Shown: piece by piece, positions 1 through 7,964 of the stretch
Layout of the letters: each line of letters begins with the position of its first letter
Numbering within the stretch: position 1 is the first letter of the stretch
Source of the DNA: Ruminococcus sp. YE71
Lineage (GTDB): Bacteria; Bacillota; Clostridia; Oscillospirales; Ruminococcaceae
Assembly (NCBI RefSeq): GCF_900119155.1
Contig: NZ_FPIR01000022.1
Coordinates: 1-57,704, forward strand
Length of the DNA stretch: 57,704 bases
Reading direction: 5' to 3'
Notes under the pieces: generated by a model
The model's input: only the letters and a program-made list of their open reading frames with translations
Told to the model about the DNA's origin: nothing
The model's database searches: none
Translations under genes and position numbers: made by a program

Positions 1-1406
1 GCCTCGTCGAGGTCGGTCTCGCCCTGCTTGTAAGCAACAGAGTAATCTGTGCCTTCGGTCAGCGTGGTCTCGCCGACAACTACCGATGCAACGTCAGCGG
101 AGTTGGTCGCCATTGTGACGGTGGCGTTTTCGATAGAGGTTTTGGTCTGCTGCTCTACGACCCAGAAATCCCCGTCCTTTGTTGCTGTATAGCCATCAGT
201 CAAAAGGCTCGTCACATCAAAGCTGAACGTACCGCCGGTGATGGACAGAGTGTCATTAGTTTCAGCATCACCATCGAATCCACCTGTAATGCTGCCGCCG
301 TTGATAGTTACAGTGCCGTAACCTCTACTGATCGAATTTCCTGCGCTCGTGATCGTGCCGCCGTTGATGGTTACGGAACCATCATTGGTATATATTCTAA
401 TGCCGGATGAATATATATCTGCAAACTCGATCGCACCGCTTTCAATAGTCACTGAGCTGTCCCCATATACTATAATTGCATAGCCGCCATCAGGTATTGT
501 CAGCTTTCCGTTCCCGACAGAATCCTTAATTACTAAGTCGGCACGAGCGGTTAAATATTTTAAGGTAAGATTGTGTCCGTTGAGATCAAGTGTCGATGCT
601 TTTTTGAAATCCACTTTTGAATTGGAACTGATGATATCTTCGCCAAGCTTAATCAAGCCGCCTGTTCCGCCTTCTCCAACGGCTGTTTTAAGCTCATCGA
701 TATTTGTGACGACAGAAGCCCCGACAGCCCAGACATCGCCGATATGCTCGACCGGAACGCCCTCAGCAACAAGGCTCGTCACATCAAAGCTGAATGTACC
801 GCCGGTGATGGACAGAGTGCCATCACCTTCACCACCAAATCCACCTGTAATGCTGCCGCCGTTGATCGTTACAGCGCCGTCATCTCTATAGATCGAATAT
901 CTTGCGCTCGTGATCGTGCCGCCGTTGATGGTTAAGGAACCATCACTGTCAAATACTTTAAAGCCGTGTGACACTGAATCTGTAAACTCGATCGCACCGC
1001 TTTCAATAGTCACTGAGCTGCTTTCACATACGCCAAATCCATAGCCGTAATCAGTTATTGTCAGCTTTCCGTTCCCGACAGAATCCTGAATTACTAAGTT
1101 GGCATTAGCGTCTAAACATAATAAGGTAAGATGGTGTCCGTTGAGATCAAGTGTCGATGCTTTTCTGAAATCCACATATGACTCGGAACTGATATCTGCG
1201 CCAAGCTGAATCAAGCCGCCTGATCCTTCTTCTCCAACGGCTGATTTAAGCTGTTCGATAGTTTCGACGACCGTTGCGTCCACCGCACTCGCCGTCAGAG
1301 CCGTCAAGCTCGTTACCGCCTGCGAGATAGGCTCAAAAGGCACCGCACCCGACACCATCGACAGTGCCATGATACCTGCTGTTACTCTTTTCCAAGATCG
1401 TTTCAT
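1..1406 (-). CDS. Secreted beta-solenoid/Ig-like repeat protein, 3' part outside the window
   Basis: The reading frame is open from an ATG at 1406 to the window edge (468 codons visible). It starts after a strong AAGGAGG site. Residues 1-42 look like a signal peptide (MKRSWKR, then a hydrophobic stretch ending near TASAV). Two tandem copies of a roughly 185-residue unit follow, each with short Gly/Thr/Ile repeats such as VTINGGTITS and LSITGGTFSF, typical of right-handed beta-helix surface proteins. The last visible residues (TEGTDYSVAYKQ) start an Ig-like module also seen three times in the protein at 32882-35662. I infer an exported surface or adhesion protein; ligand unknown. It has its own promoter at 1511-1539. 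Confidence 0.8.
   Translation of the reverse strand, partial: MKRSWKRVTAGIMALSMVSGAVPFEPISQAVTSLTALTASAVDATVVETIEQLKSAVGEEGSGGLIQLGADISSESYVDFRKASTLDLNGHHLTLLCLDANANLVIQDSVGNGKLTITDYGYGFGVCESSSVTIESGAIEFTDSVSHGFKVFDSDGSLTINGGTITSARYSIYRDDGAVTINGGSITGGFGGEGDGTLSITGGTFSFDVTSLVAEGVPVEHIGDVWAVGASVVTNIDELKTAVGEGGTGGLIKLGEDIISSNSKVDFKKASTLDLNGHNLTLKYLTARADLVIKDSVGNGKLTIPDGGYAIIVYGDSSVTIESGAIEFADIYSSGIRIYTNDGSVTINGGTITSAGNSISRGYGTVTINGGSITGGFDGDAETNDTLSITGGTFSFDVTSLLTDGYTATKDGDFWVVEQQTKTSIENATVTMATNSADVASVVVGETTLTEGTDYSVAYKQGETDLDE
148..1272 (-). repeat. Tandem duplication inside the secreted beta-solenoid gene
   Basis: Two direct copies of about 550 bp lie within the coding region, roughly 148-710 and 730-1272. 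Both encode the same order of elements: a KxAVG start, ASTLDLNGH, DSVGNGKLTI, VTIESGAIEF, VTINGGTIT, VTINGGSITGGF and LSITGGTFSFDVTSL. The nucleotide similarity is high enough to see by eye. Boundaries are approximate. Confidence 0.75.
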
Positions 1407-1475
1407 AAGAATTCCTCCTTATTCAGATTTTTTTGAAGCGCTCTGCACTTCTTTAACTGTACTTGTTAGAAAACT

Positions 1476-1491
1476 ATTACCGTTTGGTAAT
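1476..1491. promoter_or_regulatory. Palindrome in the leader of the secreted protein gene
   Basis: ATTACC-GTTT-GGTAAT, a perfect 6-bp inverted repeat around 4 bases. It lies about 20 bases downstream of the -10 element at 1511-1516, where a repressor site or a small RNA hairpin would act. The binding protein is unknown. Confidence 0.4.
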
Positions 1492-1510
1492 GTTTTCCCT
1501 CATGTTAACA

Positions 1511-1539
1511 ATTATATCACAACAAGTTCAATTTTTCAA
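1511..1539 (-). promoter_or_regulatory. Sigma-A promoter of the secreted beta-solenoid gene
   Basis: Read on the minus strand: TTGAAA (1539-1534), 17-bp spacer, TATAAT (1516-1511). The leader to the ATG at 1406 is about 100 bases. Bases 1540-1703 upstream are AT-rich and I see nothing else in them. Confidence 0.75.
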
Positions 1540-1703
1540 GCTATTTTTTAATATTTTATTATTTTGACGACTTTTTTGTTAATTTTCTACAAACGAATAC
1601 ACGATATTTGTTGATTTTAGCACATCAACTCAATTTCTCTCAAAATCGACAATATTACGCGCTTTTAGCCGAAAAATCACAAAAACCAAGTTCACGATCC
1701 CTT

Positions 1704-1735
1704 AAAAAAGCGGCAGCCCCCGAAGGAACTGCCGC
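1704..1735 (-). terminator. Intrinsic terminator of the polysaccharide operon
   Basis: On the minus strand the RNA folds as GCGGCAG/CTGCCGC with inner pairs closing a C(UUCG)G tetraloop, followed by six U residues (1709-1704). It lies about 160 bases after the last aminotransferase gene. The same hairpin core recurs at 19760-19793 and 23047-23088. Confidence 0.75.
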
Positions 1736-1802
1736 TGCTGTCAACCACAAAAAGTTTGCAAAAAAGGTGAGGAGCAAGTCCCCACCTTAATATAAAGATA
1801 TT

Positions 1803-1899
1803 CTATTTAAATGTCGAGAGCCTATCTCCCAAACCACATCCAAATGACGACAATATTAAAAATCTTTGGAAGGTTCTCCCCCAGTAAGACCCGCACTCA
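1803..1899 (-). repeat. Copy E of the dispersed intergenic repeat (inverted, truncated)
   Basis: Read on the minus strand it carries the landmarks of the other copies: TGAGTGCGGG at its end (1899-1890), CTGGGGGAGAACCTTCC, AAGA.TTTTAATAT, then GATAGGCTCTCGACATTT. The repeat end supplies the TGA stop codon of the aminotransferase gene at 1897, so the insertion abuts or trimmed that gene. Confidence 0.65.
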
Positions 1900-3033
1900 C
1901 TTGCAGGAGATAATGATATCGCAGATGCGGTCTACCTGTTCGGTGGTGAGGTCGGCGTAGAGGGGGAGGGTCAGGACTGACTTGCTGATCGACAGCGCTA
2001 CAGGGGTGTCGTTCGGGTCGAACCTGCCCGCGAAGCAGTCGAATGTGTTGGTCAGCGGGTAGAAATACTTTCTCGCGAGGATGTTGTTCTCGGCGAGAAC
2101 GGCGAACACGCGGTCGCGGTCACAGCCGAACTGCTCGGCGTCGAATACCGCGGGAAGGTACGCGTAGTTCGGCTTTACGTCCTTTCCGACCTTGTTCAGA
2201 CGGATGCCCTTGACACCATCGAGCCTCTCGTGATAGCGCTCTGTCACGGCACGGCGCTTTTCGATCTCGGCGTCAACGTGGCGGAGATTGCAGATGCCCA
2301 TCGCCGCACAGAACTCGTTCATTTTCGCATTCGCACCCACCGACTCAACCTTCTCGGGACCGTGGATGCCGAAGTTTTTCAGGTCATATATCGCGTCGCC
2401 GAACGCCTGATCCTTAAAGCAGACCGCACCGCCCTCGACGGTGTTGTAGACCTTCGTGGCGTGGAAGCTGAAACAGGAAACGTCGCCGTATGAGCCGATT
2501 CCCCTGCCCTTGTAGGTCTCGCCGAAGGTGTGCGCCGCGTCGTAGATGACTTTCAGACCGTACTTGTCGGCGATGCGCTGAATCTCCTCGATGTTGCAGA
2601 CGTTGCCGTAAACGTGGACGGGAACGATCGCCGAGGTCTTTTCGGTAACGAGCGCCTCAAGCTTCGAGGTGTCGATCGTGAAGTTCTCGGGGTCGATATC
2701 GCAGAACACGGGAGTCAGACCGTTTCTGACGATGGCGTGGGTGGTCGAAGCGAACGTAAACGGCGTTGTGATGACCTCGCCCGTCAGCCCGAGCGCCTGC
2801 ATCGAGAGTTCGAGCGCCATGTGACCGTTCGTAAGAAGGTCGAGCTTCTCGACTCCAAGATAGTTTTTCAGCTCTTCCTGCAATTTTCTGTGCTTTGAGC
2901 CCATGTTCGTGAGCCAGCGGGTATCCCAGATATCCCTTATCTCCTCGCAGTACTCCTCAAAATCGGGCATCGAGGAACGTGTCACGAGTATTTTTTCGTT
3001 GAGATTTTTTTCATTTAAGTTCATCTGCGTCAT
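1897..3033 (-). CDS. DegT/DnrJ/EryC1/StrS-family sugar aminotransferase
   Basis: A 378-residue PLP enzyme of fold type I, full length for the family, which transaminates keto-sugar nucleotides to amino sugars. Visible landmarks: the substrate-entry segment RWLTNMGSKHRKLQEEL (residues 39-55), LLTNGHMAL (67-73), the PLP-ring aspartate in YDAAHTFG (D165) and the Schiff-base lysine in SFHATKVYNTVEGG (K194). The start overlaps the upstream ATP-grasp gene by 23 bases; an AGGA lies just before this ATG, and an alternative ATG sits three codons in. It is the last gene of the polysaccharide operon and probably makes an amino sugar for the repeat unit. The exact sugar cannot be told from sequence. Confidence 0.88.
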   Translation of the reverse strand: MTQMNLNEKNLNEKILVTRSSMPDFEEYCEEIRDIWDTRWLTNMGSKHRKLQEELKNYLGVEKLDLLTNGHMALELSMQALGLTGEVITTPFTFASTTHAIVRNGLTPVFCDIDPENFTIDTSKLEALVTEKTSAIVPVHVYGNVCNIEEIQRIADKYGLKVIYDAAHTFGETYKGRGIGSYGDVSCFSFHATKVYNTVEGGAVCFKDQAFGDAIYDLKNFGIHGPEKVESVGANAKMNEFCAAMGICNLRHVDAEIEKRRAVTERYHERLDGVKGIRLNKVGKDVKPNYAYLPAVFDAEQFGCDRDRVFAVLAENNILARKYFYPLTNTFDCFAGRFDPNDTPVALSISKSVLTLPLYADLTTEQVDRICDIIISCK

Positions 3034-4273
3034 ATCTTCCTATAAGCATATTTTTGCCGTTCTCGTCAAGAACTTTTACGGTATCGTATATTTTATTGAT
3101 CGTGTTCAGCAATTCGGACTTATCCTCGGAGCACATATAGATGCGTGCGAATACCTGCGAGAATGAGGATGTCTCCTTGCATTCCGCGCCGACGTTCATC
3201 TTCTGGAAAACGTGAAAAACGCACTTCTCGTCCCTGATGCCGTCAAGACCCGAGATCTCGGTTATCGTGCCCTTGGTGAGGAGCAGAAGGATGAGCACGC
3301 CCGTCTTGTCGAAATACGGGGTCTCGCGTCTGCTGATCTCTTCGTCATCGCCCATGCTGCCTGTGAGTGCGAATCTTATCATCATCTCCATGTCGTCCGC
3401 GCCGTTGATATAGCCCGGGAAATGGAAGGACAGCGAGCCGTCGAATCTGTAGCCCATCTCTATCGGAACGAAATAATCGTTCTTTATTATGCCCTGTATC
3501 AGCACCGAACCGTTCCTGATGCCGAGCATGGTGATGAGCTTCTTGAAGGACTCATCCTGTTTCTCCACGAACTTGTCCAGGTGTCTGAAGGGGTAGCAGT
3601 TGGCAACGGGCTGTTTCAGCTTGCCCTCGCCGAAATCGTACATCATTCTGTCGGCGCTGTTCGCAAGGGAAACGATGCCGTTGTGTACGAAATACCAGTA
3701 CGCGCCCTCCTGACCGTTCAGGTATTCATCAATGGCGACGCGGCCGCTCTTCGAGAAGCTGAGGGCGACCTCATATGCTTCCCTGACCTCGTCAATGTTG
3801 TAGCATATCCTTGTTCCCTGAGTGCCGCCTGCATCAACAGGTCTTACGATAACGGGGAACTCATCGATCTCGTCGTCGATGCTGTAGGAACCCGGAACGG
3901 GGATGCCGCACTTCTTGCACGCCTCGTGGAACTTCGCCTTATCGAAGATGGTGCCGAGGTCTGCGCCTTCGGTGTAGCAGGGGAAGCCCATACGCTTGCA
4001 GAAATCCGTCAGACACTGCACTCTCGTCTCGCTGAAGCCTGCTATACAGCCGTCGATATTGTTCTCGCGGCAGAGTTTTTCGAGCGCGTCGTAATCAGAA
4101 TAGCTGATGTTATGGACTTCATCGGCATATTCCTTGGCAGGTGCGAGCGACCAGTCGGTATGAGTATCGGTCACGATGGTGTAGACGCCCATTCTCTTTG
4201 CCGTTTCAACTATCTCGATCTCGTTGCTGTAAGCGCCGAGGATGAGCAGTTTTTTTCCTTTAAGATCATTCAT
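3011..4273 (-). CDS. ATP-grasp ligase, polysaccharide-cluster type (copy 2)
   Basis: A 420-residue protein with a PylC/CarB-like layout: an N-terminal Rossmann-like domain (KKLLILGAYSNEIEIVETAK, residues 7-26), then an ATP-grasp domain with a glycine-rich ATP loop (VRPVDAGGTQGTRI) and a metal-binding strand near VPIEMGYRFDGS. ATP-grasp enzymes activate a carboxylate as an acyl phosphate and couple it to an amine or other nucleophile. Its start overlaps the preceding gene by 4 bases (ATGA), so the two are probably translationally coupled. In this setting it may join an amino acid or other acid to a sugar amine, but the substrate is unknown. It is a distant paralogue of the ligase at 5230-6429. 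Confidence 0.82.
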   Translation of the reverse strand: MNDLKGKKLLILGAYSNEIEIVETAKRMGVYTIVTDTHTDWSLAPAKEYADEVHNISYSDYDALEKLCRENNIDGCIAGFSETRVQCLTDFCKRMGFPCYTEGADLGTIFDKAKFHEACKKCGIPVPGSYSIDDEIDEFPVIVRPVDAGGTQGTRICYNIDEVREAYEVALSFSKSGRVAIDEYLNGQEGAYWYFVHNGIVSLANSADRMMYDFGEGKLKQPVANCYPFRHLDKFVEKQDESFKKLITMLGIRNGSVLIQGIIKNDYFVPIEMGYRFDGSLSFHFPGYINGADDMEMMIRFALTGSMGDDEEISRRETPYFDKTGVLILLLLTKGTITEISGLDGIRDEKCVFHVFQKMNVGAECKETSSFSQVFARIYMCSEDKSELLNTINKIYDTVKVLDENGKNMLIGRYDADELK

Positions 4274-5229
4274 AGTGTTCCTCCGTTTTCGGTCAATCTT
4301 GCGATCATATATTCCATGTCATTCTTATCGTATCTCTGGTCTGTGGGCAGGGGAAGGATATTCTTGGCGTAGCTGTATTCAAGGCTGTGCTCGCCGCATA
4401 TCTCCAGCACATCTCCCCACAGCATCGGGACGAATATCTTCATCTGCTGTAATCTCTTTCTGACCTCTGCGCCGTTTTCCAGATAGAGGGGGTACATGAA
4501 TGCACCTTCGGGAACGCGCAGTTTCAGCCTGTTCATGCCGCCGAGACGCTCATGCAGGTACCTGAAATTCTCTGTCCTGCGGGCGATTATGCGGTCATAG
4601 TCGAATGACCTGAGCAGATTCTCGGTCAGCTTCGACATTTTCTTTATAGGTTCATCGGCAAAGGAGTGGTTGTTGTCAGCCGATTCCTTGTAGAACTCCC
4701 CTGCCGTCCTCTCGTACCTTCCGAGGATGTAGTGTATGCGCTCGAAGGATTCGTCGGTCGGGAGCACGCGGTCGGGATGTTTTGCGGTGTAGACAAATCC
4801 GCCGTCGGGCACGCCGAAGAACTTGCGGCAGGTGTATATCGTGTCAACATTTTCGGCGGGGCGCTGGAAATAGCTCTGGGCGTTGTCGAAAATGACGCGC
4901 CCGTACTTCCGCTTGTACTCGGCGGCTTCTTCGTTGGTAAGCTGTCCGTAGTAGTTGACGATGTACAGCCACTCGTCGGGGCGAAGCTCGAAGTCTGTTA
5001 TCGGACGGAAATCCTCGCCGATGCGGTAGAAGTCCGTTTCAACGCCGTACTTTCGGCAGACGCCCGTGACCGAACCGCAGAGAAAGTAAGGCAGTCTTAT
5101 TCTTTTTACGGCCTGCACTTCGATAAGGTATGCAAGGCAGTTCCTGCCGCAGTTGAGCGCCACCGCGCCCTCATGGTATACCGAACCGAAGTAGCTTTCA
5201 AATTCAATGTATCCGCCTATTTCCTTCAT
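4270..5229 (-). CDS. Divergent DegT-like PLP-dependent protein
   Basis: A 319-residue protein, shorter than most DegT aminotransferases (360-400). It keeps the family signals: GRNCLAYLIE (residues 28-37), a PLP-ring aspartate in VIFDNAQSYF (D115) and a lysine in CRKFFGVPDGG (K136) at the Schiff-base position. This C(R)KFFGVPDGG form resembles the divergent DegT branch found in surface-polysaccharide clusters. It follows the upstream ATP-grasp gene with no gap (stop at 5230, next ATG at 5229) and overlaps the downstream one by 4 bases. Activity as an aminotransferase is likely but not certain because other parts of the family signature are weak. Confidence 0.7.
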   Translation of the reverse strand: MKEIGGYIEFESYFGSVYHEGAVALNCGRNCLAYLIEVQAVKRIRLPYFLCGSVTGVCRKYGVETDFYRIGEDFRPITDFELRPDEWLYIVNYYGQLTNEEAAEYKRKYGRVIFDNAQSYFQRPAENVDTIYTCRKFFGVPDGGFVYTAKHPDRVLPTDESFERIHYILGRYERTAGEFYKESADNNHSFADEPIKKMSKLTENLLRSFDYDRIIARRTENFRYLHERLGGMNRLKLRVPEGAFMYPLYLENGAEVRKRLQQMKIFVPMLWGDVLEICGEHSLEYSYAKNILPLPTDQRYDKNDMEYMIARLTENGGTL

Positions 5230-6429
5230 TTATTCCAAAACCACCCTGATGTGTTTTTTCATGTCGTTCATGATGCCGAACATCTCATCTTCGCTGTCGA
5301 ACCGCAGGAAGATGATGCCCAGCGCTTTGGCGGCGTTGTCGAAATGCTCGACCTTGTCCCCCGCCTTGTCGTAAAGGCACTTCTTGAAGATATGGCTCTC
5401 CAGCGTTTCGGAGAACTCGATGTCTTTGTAGATGCCGTCCCTGTCGGAATGCAGGACGTAGGTCGCACAGTAAGGCAGTTTCACCTGCGGCTCGACCTCA
5501 AGGGACTCTCCCATAGCGCACTTCACCGACATCTCGACGATATCCACGCCGAAGATATGGCTCAGCTGGATGGGTATCATATTTCCGCCCGCACGGGGGC
5601 CGATGTCGATGGGGTAGACCTTGTCGTTCCTGCCGATGACCAGCTCGACGTTCATCGAGCCGCTCACTATGCCGAGCTTTGTCACCATGTCCTGCAAAAC
5701 GTCCTTGACCCTTTGCAGATCGCGGTCGTCGAGGGACACGGGGTAGATCTTGCCCGACGGAACGAGGGGGAACTGCGCGTTCTCGCGGAAGCAGTTCATA
5801 AGACCCCATATTATCACCCTGCCGCCGTAGACGAAGATGTCTCCGCCGATGAGGTAGGGGTGTTTCTTCTCGATGAATGTCTCGGCGATGATCTCGCCGC
5901 AGCGCGAGAAGGAGAATGCGAAATCTATCGCTTCGCCGACGCCCTCAGCCGAGCGCATTATCGTCACGCCCTTGCTGCCCGATGAATCGGTGGGCTTGAT
6001 TATTAGGGGATATTCGGCGCTGCCGTCCGTGAGGGCGGCGAGTGCGGTCTCCTTATCGGAAAAGGCTGCCGCCTTCGGGCAGTCGAAACCGTTTTCGGAG
6101 AGAAATTCCCTGAACTTGTCCTTATTGCAGAGGATGTCAACAGCCCTGAAGGGGTTGGTCGGCAGACCGAGTTTCTCGGCGACGTATGCCGCGGTCGGTG
6201 CGGCGGGGTCGGAAGAGTACGCGATGACGCCATCGACCTTTTCTTCCTCGGCGACCTTCAATACCGCCTCACGGTCGGTGGTGCTGACGAGGTAAAACTT
6301 ATCCGCGTGGTACTGACCGGGATTATCGGGGAGATAATCGCAGAGAACGGTACTGTATCCGAGCCTTTTCGCGGTATCTATCGCGATCACTTGCTGGGCG
6401 GAGCCGCCGAGCAAAAGAAGCTTTTTCAA
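5230..6429 (-). CDS. ATP-grasp ligase, polysaccharide-cluster type (copy 1)
   Basis: A 399-residue ATP-grasp protein. The N-terminus is a nucleotide-fold domain (KKLLLLGGSAQQVIAIDTAK), followed by the ATP-binding glycine loop LIIKPTDSSGSKGVTI and the metal/ATP strand VYPIDIGPRAGGNMIP, close to the family pattern ExNPRxGG. A C-terminal beta-rich lid runs to the end. It sits 20 bases after the flippase gene and directly abuts a divergent DegT protein. Together with 3011-4273 it forms an alternating ligase/aminotransferase block. I infer a sugar or amino-acid ligase in repeat-unit decoration; the substrate is not visible. Confidence 0.83.
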   Translation of the reverse strand: MKKLLLLGGSAQQVIAIDTAKRLGYSTVLCDYLPDNPGQYHADKFYLVSTTDREAVLKVAEEEKVDGVIAYSSDPAAPTAAYVAEKLGLPTNPFRAVDILCNKDKFREFLSENGFDCPKAAAFSDKETALAALTDGSAEYPLIIKPTDSSGSKGVTIMRSAEGVGEAIDFAFSFSRCGEIIAETFIEKKHPYLIGGDIFVYGGRVIIWGLMNCFRENAQFPLVPSGKIYPVSLDDRDLQRVKDVLQDMVTKLGIVSGSMNVELVIGRNDKVYPIDIGPRAGGNMIPIQLSHIFGVDIVEMSVKCAMGESLEVEPQVKLPYCATYVLHSDRDGIYKDIEFSETLESHIFKKCLYDKAGDKVEHFDNAAKALGIIFLRFDSEDEMFGIMNDMKKHIRVVLE

Positions 6430-6449
6430 TTTGATTTCCTCTTTTCAGT

Positions 6450-7949
6450 TTATTCTTTTGTGTTTACAGATTCGTCAGTATTCGCACCCTTGATCTTTTT
6501 CCAGATCTTTTTACACATATTGAGGATGTAGGTGAAGCATTCCAGCCTGAACAGCTTAGCAAGCAGGAAATACACTGTGATACCTGTAACTATCTGGAGA
6601 AGAAGCATCAGCGGCGAGCTGATCTTCAGGAAGGTGATGCTGTAGACTGCCGCGCCCATCAGGACAGATATTCCCAGAGAAGGGAGAATATCGTGCATCT
6701 GTTCAAAATAGCCGTAGTTGAGAAGTATCTTGTTCGGCGAGGCGTTCACGAAGCAGGACAGCACGGTGGTGAAGCACTGACCCAACACGATAGCCAGCGG
6801 CGTATGGAAGCAGAATACCGTTATCAGCAGTGCGATGAGACCGTACGTCTTCTTTATCACTTCGAGTTTCAGGAACATATCGCTCCTGCCCTGAGCGTTG
6901 AGCGCCTGAAGGTTTGCGGTGTGTATCGGCCAGAACGCGTACACGAAGCAGTAAGCGCGCAGATAGGGCACGCAGGGCAGCCATTTGTCGGTGAGCACGA
7001 GGTGTATCATCGGCTGTGAGATCATCGCAAGACCCATACAAATAGGGAATATAAGGAACGAGCTGGTAACGATAGATCTTCGCATCATGCTCTTGACTTT
7101 TTCGCTATCGCCGTTGTGTTTCGAGAGGGCTGGGAGCATTACGCTCTGTATCGAGCCGTTGACGTTGTTGATGATGATGTCGGGGAACTGTTTGCCGCGT
7201 GTATAGCTGCCAAGTGTATCTGAATTGTATTTTATTCCAATGAAGAAACTCTGCATTTCGCGGAAGATAACATCTATCAGGGATGAGAACATCAGTTTGC
7301 CGCCGAAGGTGAAAAGTTCCTCGGCTCTGTCCCATTCAAGCACGAACTTAGGTCTCCACTTGACTATCGTAAGCAGAAGTACGCAGATCGCAAGACGGCT
7401 CGCAAGCTGCTGACCTACGAGAGACCACACTCCGAATCCCGTGTATACCATTATTATGCCTACCGTTCCCGATATGATGACCGAGCCTAAAGTGCATAAC
7501 ATAAGTTCTTTGAAGCGCATCTCTCGCGCTATCCTTGCATTTTGTATGGAGTTGAATGCACCCGGGATAAGCACGAGCGCGAGTACCCGAAGCAGGGATT
7601 TCAGCTTGGGCATATCAAACAACAATGCTATCAGAGGAGCGGAGATAAACAGTATGATATACAGTAACACTGCTATTATCATACTTACATGAAATACTGA
7701 CGAATAGTCTTTTTCGGTTATATCCTTGCGCTGTATGAGAGCGGTATTCAGACCGCTCTGAACAAACACCTGAGATACGCTGATAAATATAGTCAGCATA
7801 GCGATCAGACCGTAATCTGCACGGTCGAGCTTTCGTGCCAGCACAAGATTGACAATGAAGGCTATGCCGTTATAGCCGATACGTTCAAAAAACTTGAATA
7901 CAAGAGATTTTATTACTACCGATTTCTCGGACTGTTGACTTTCTTTCAA
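6450..7949 (-). CDS. Wzx-like polysaccharide flippase (MOP superfamily)
   Basis: A 499-residue integral membrane protein with about 12-14 hydrophobic segments, full length for the oligosaccharidyl-lipid flippase family. The N-terminus (ESQQSEKSVVIKSLVFKFFERIGYNGIAFIV) and segments such as LDRADYGLIAMLTIFISVSQVFVQSGL match the family layout in which a charged cytosolic start is followed by paired helices. It would move undecaprenyl-linked repeat units across the membrane. It lies 15 bases after the polymerase gene, the usual Wzy-Wzx pairing. The C-terminal tail is basic and hydrophilic. Confidence 0.88.
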   Translation of the reverse strand: MKESQQSEKSVVIKSLVFKFFERIGYNGIAFIVNLVLARKLDRADYGLIAMLTIFISVSQVFVQSGLNTALIQRKDITEKDYSSVFHVSMIIAVLLYIILFISAPLIALLFDMPKLKSLLRVLALVLIPGAFNSIQNARIAREMRFKELMLCTLGSVIISGTVGIIMVYTGFGVWSLVGQQLASRLAICVLLLTIVKWRPKFVLEWDRAEELFTFGGKLMFSSLIDVIFREMQSFFIGIKYNSDTLGSYTRGKQFPDIIINNVNGSIQSVMLPALSKHNGDSEKVKSMMRRSIVTSSFLIFPICMGLAMISQPMIHLVLTDKWLPCVPYLRAYCFVYAFWPIHTANLQALNAQGRSDMFLKLEVIKKTYGLIALLITVFCFHTPLAIVLGQCFTTVLSCFVNASPNKILLNYGYFEQMHDILPSLGISVLMGAAVYSITFLKISSPLMLLLQIVTGITVYFLLAKLFRLECFTYILNMCKKIWKKIKGANTDESVNTKE

Positions 7950-7964
7950 ATCTGATCTCCTTCT

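Noticed and set aside
3212-5985. Plus-strand frames of 386 and 439 codons inside the ATP-grasp/DegT block
   Set aside because: Both lie opposite to genes with clear ATP-grasp and PLP motifs and have compositions typical of antisense frames.
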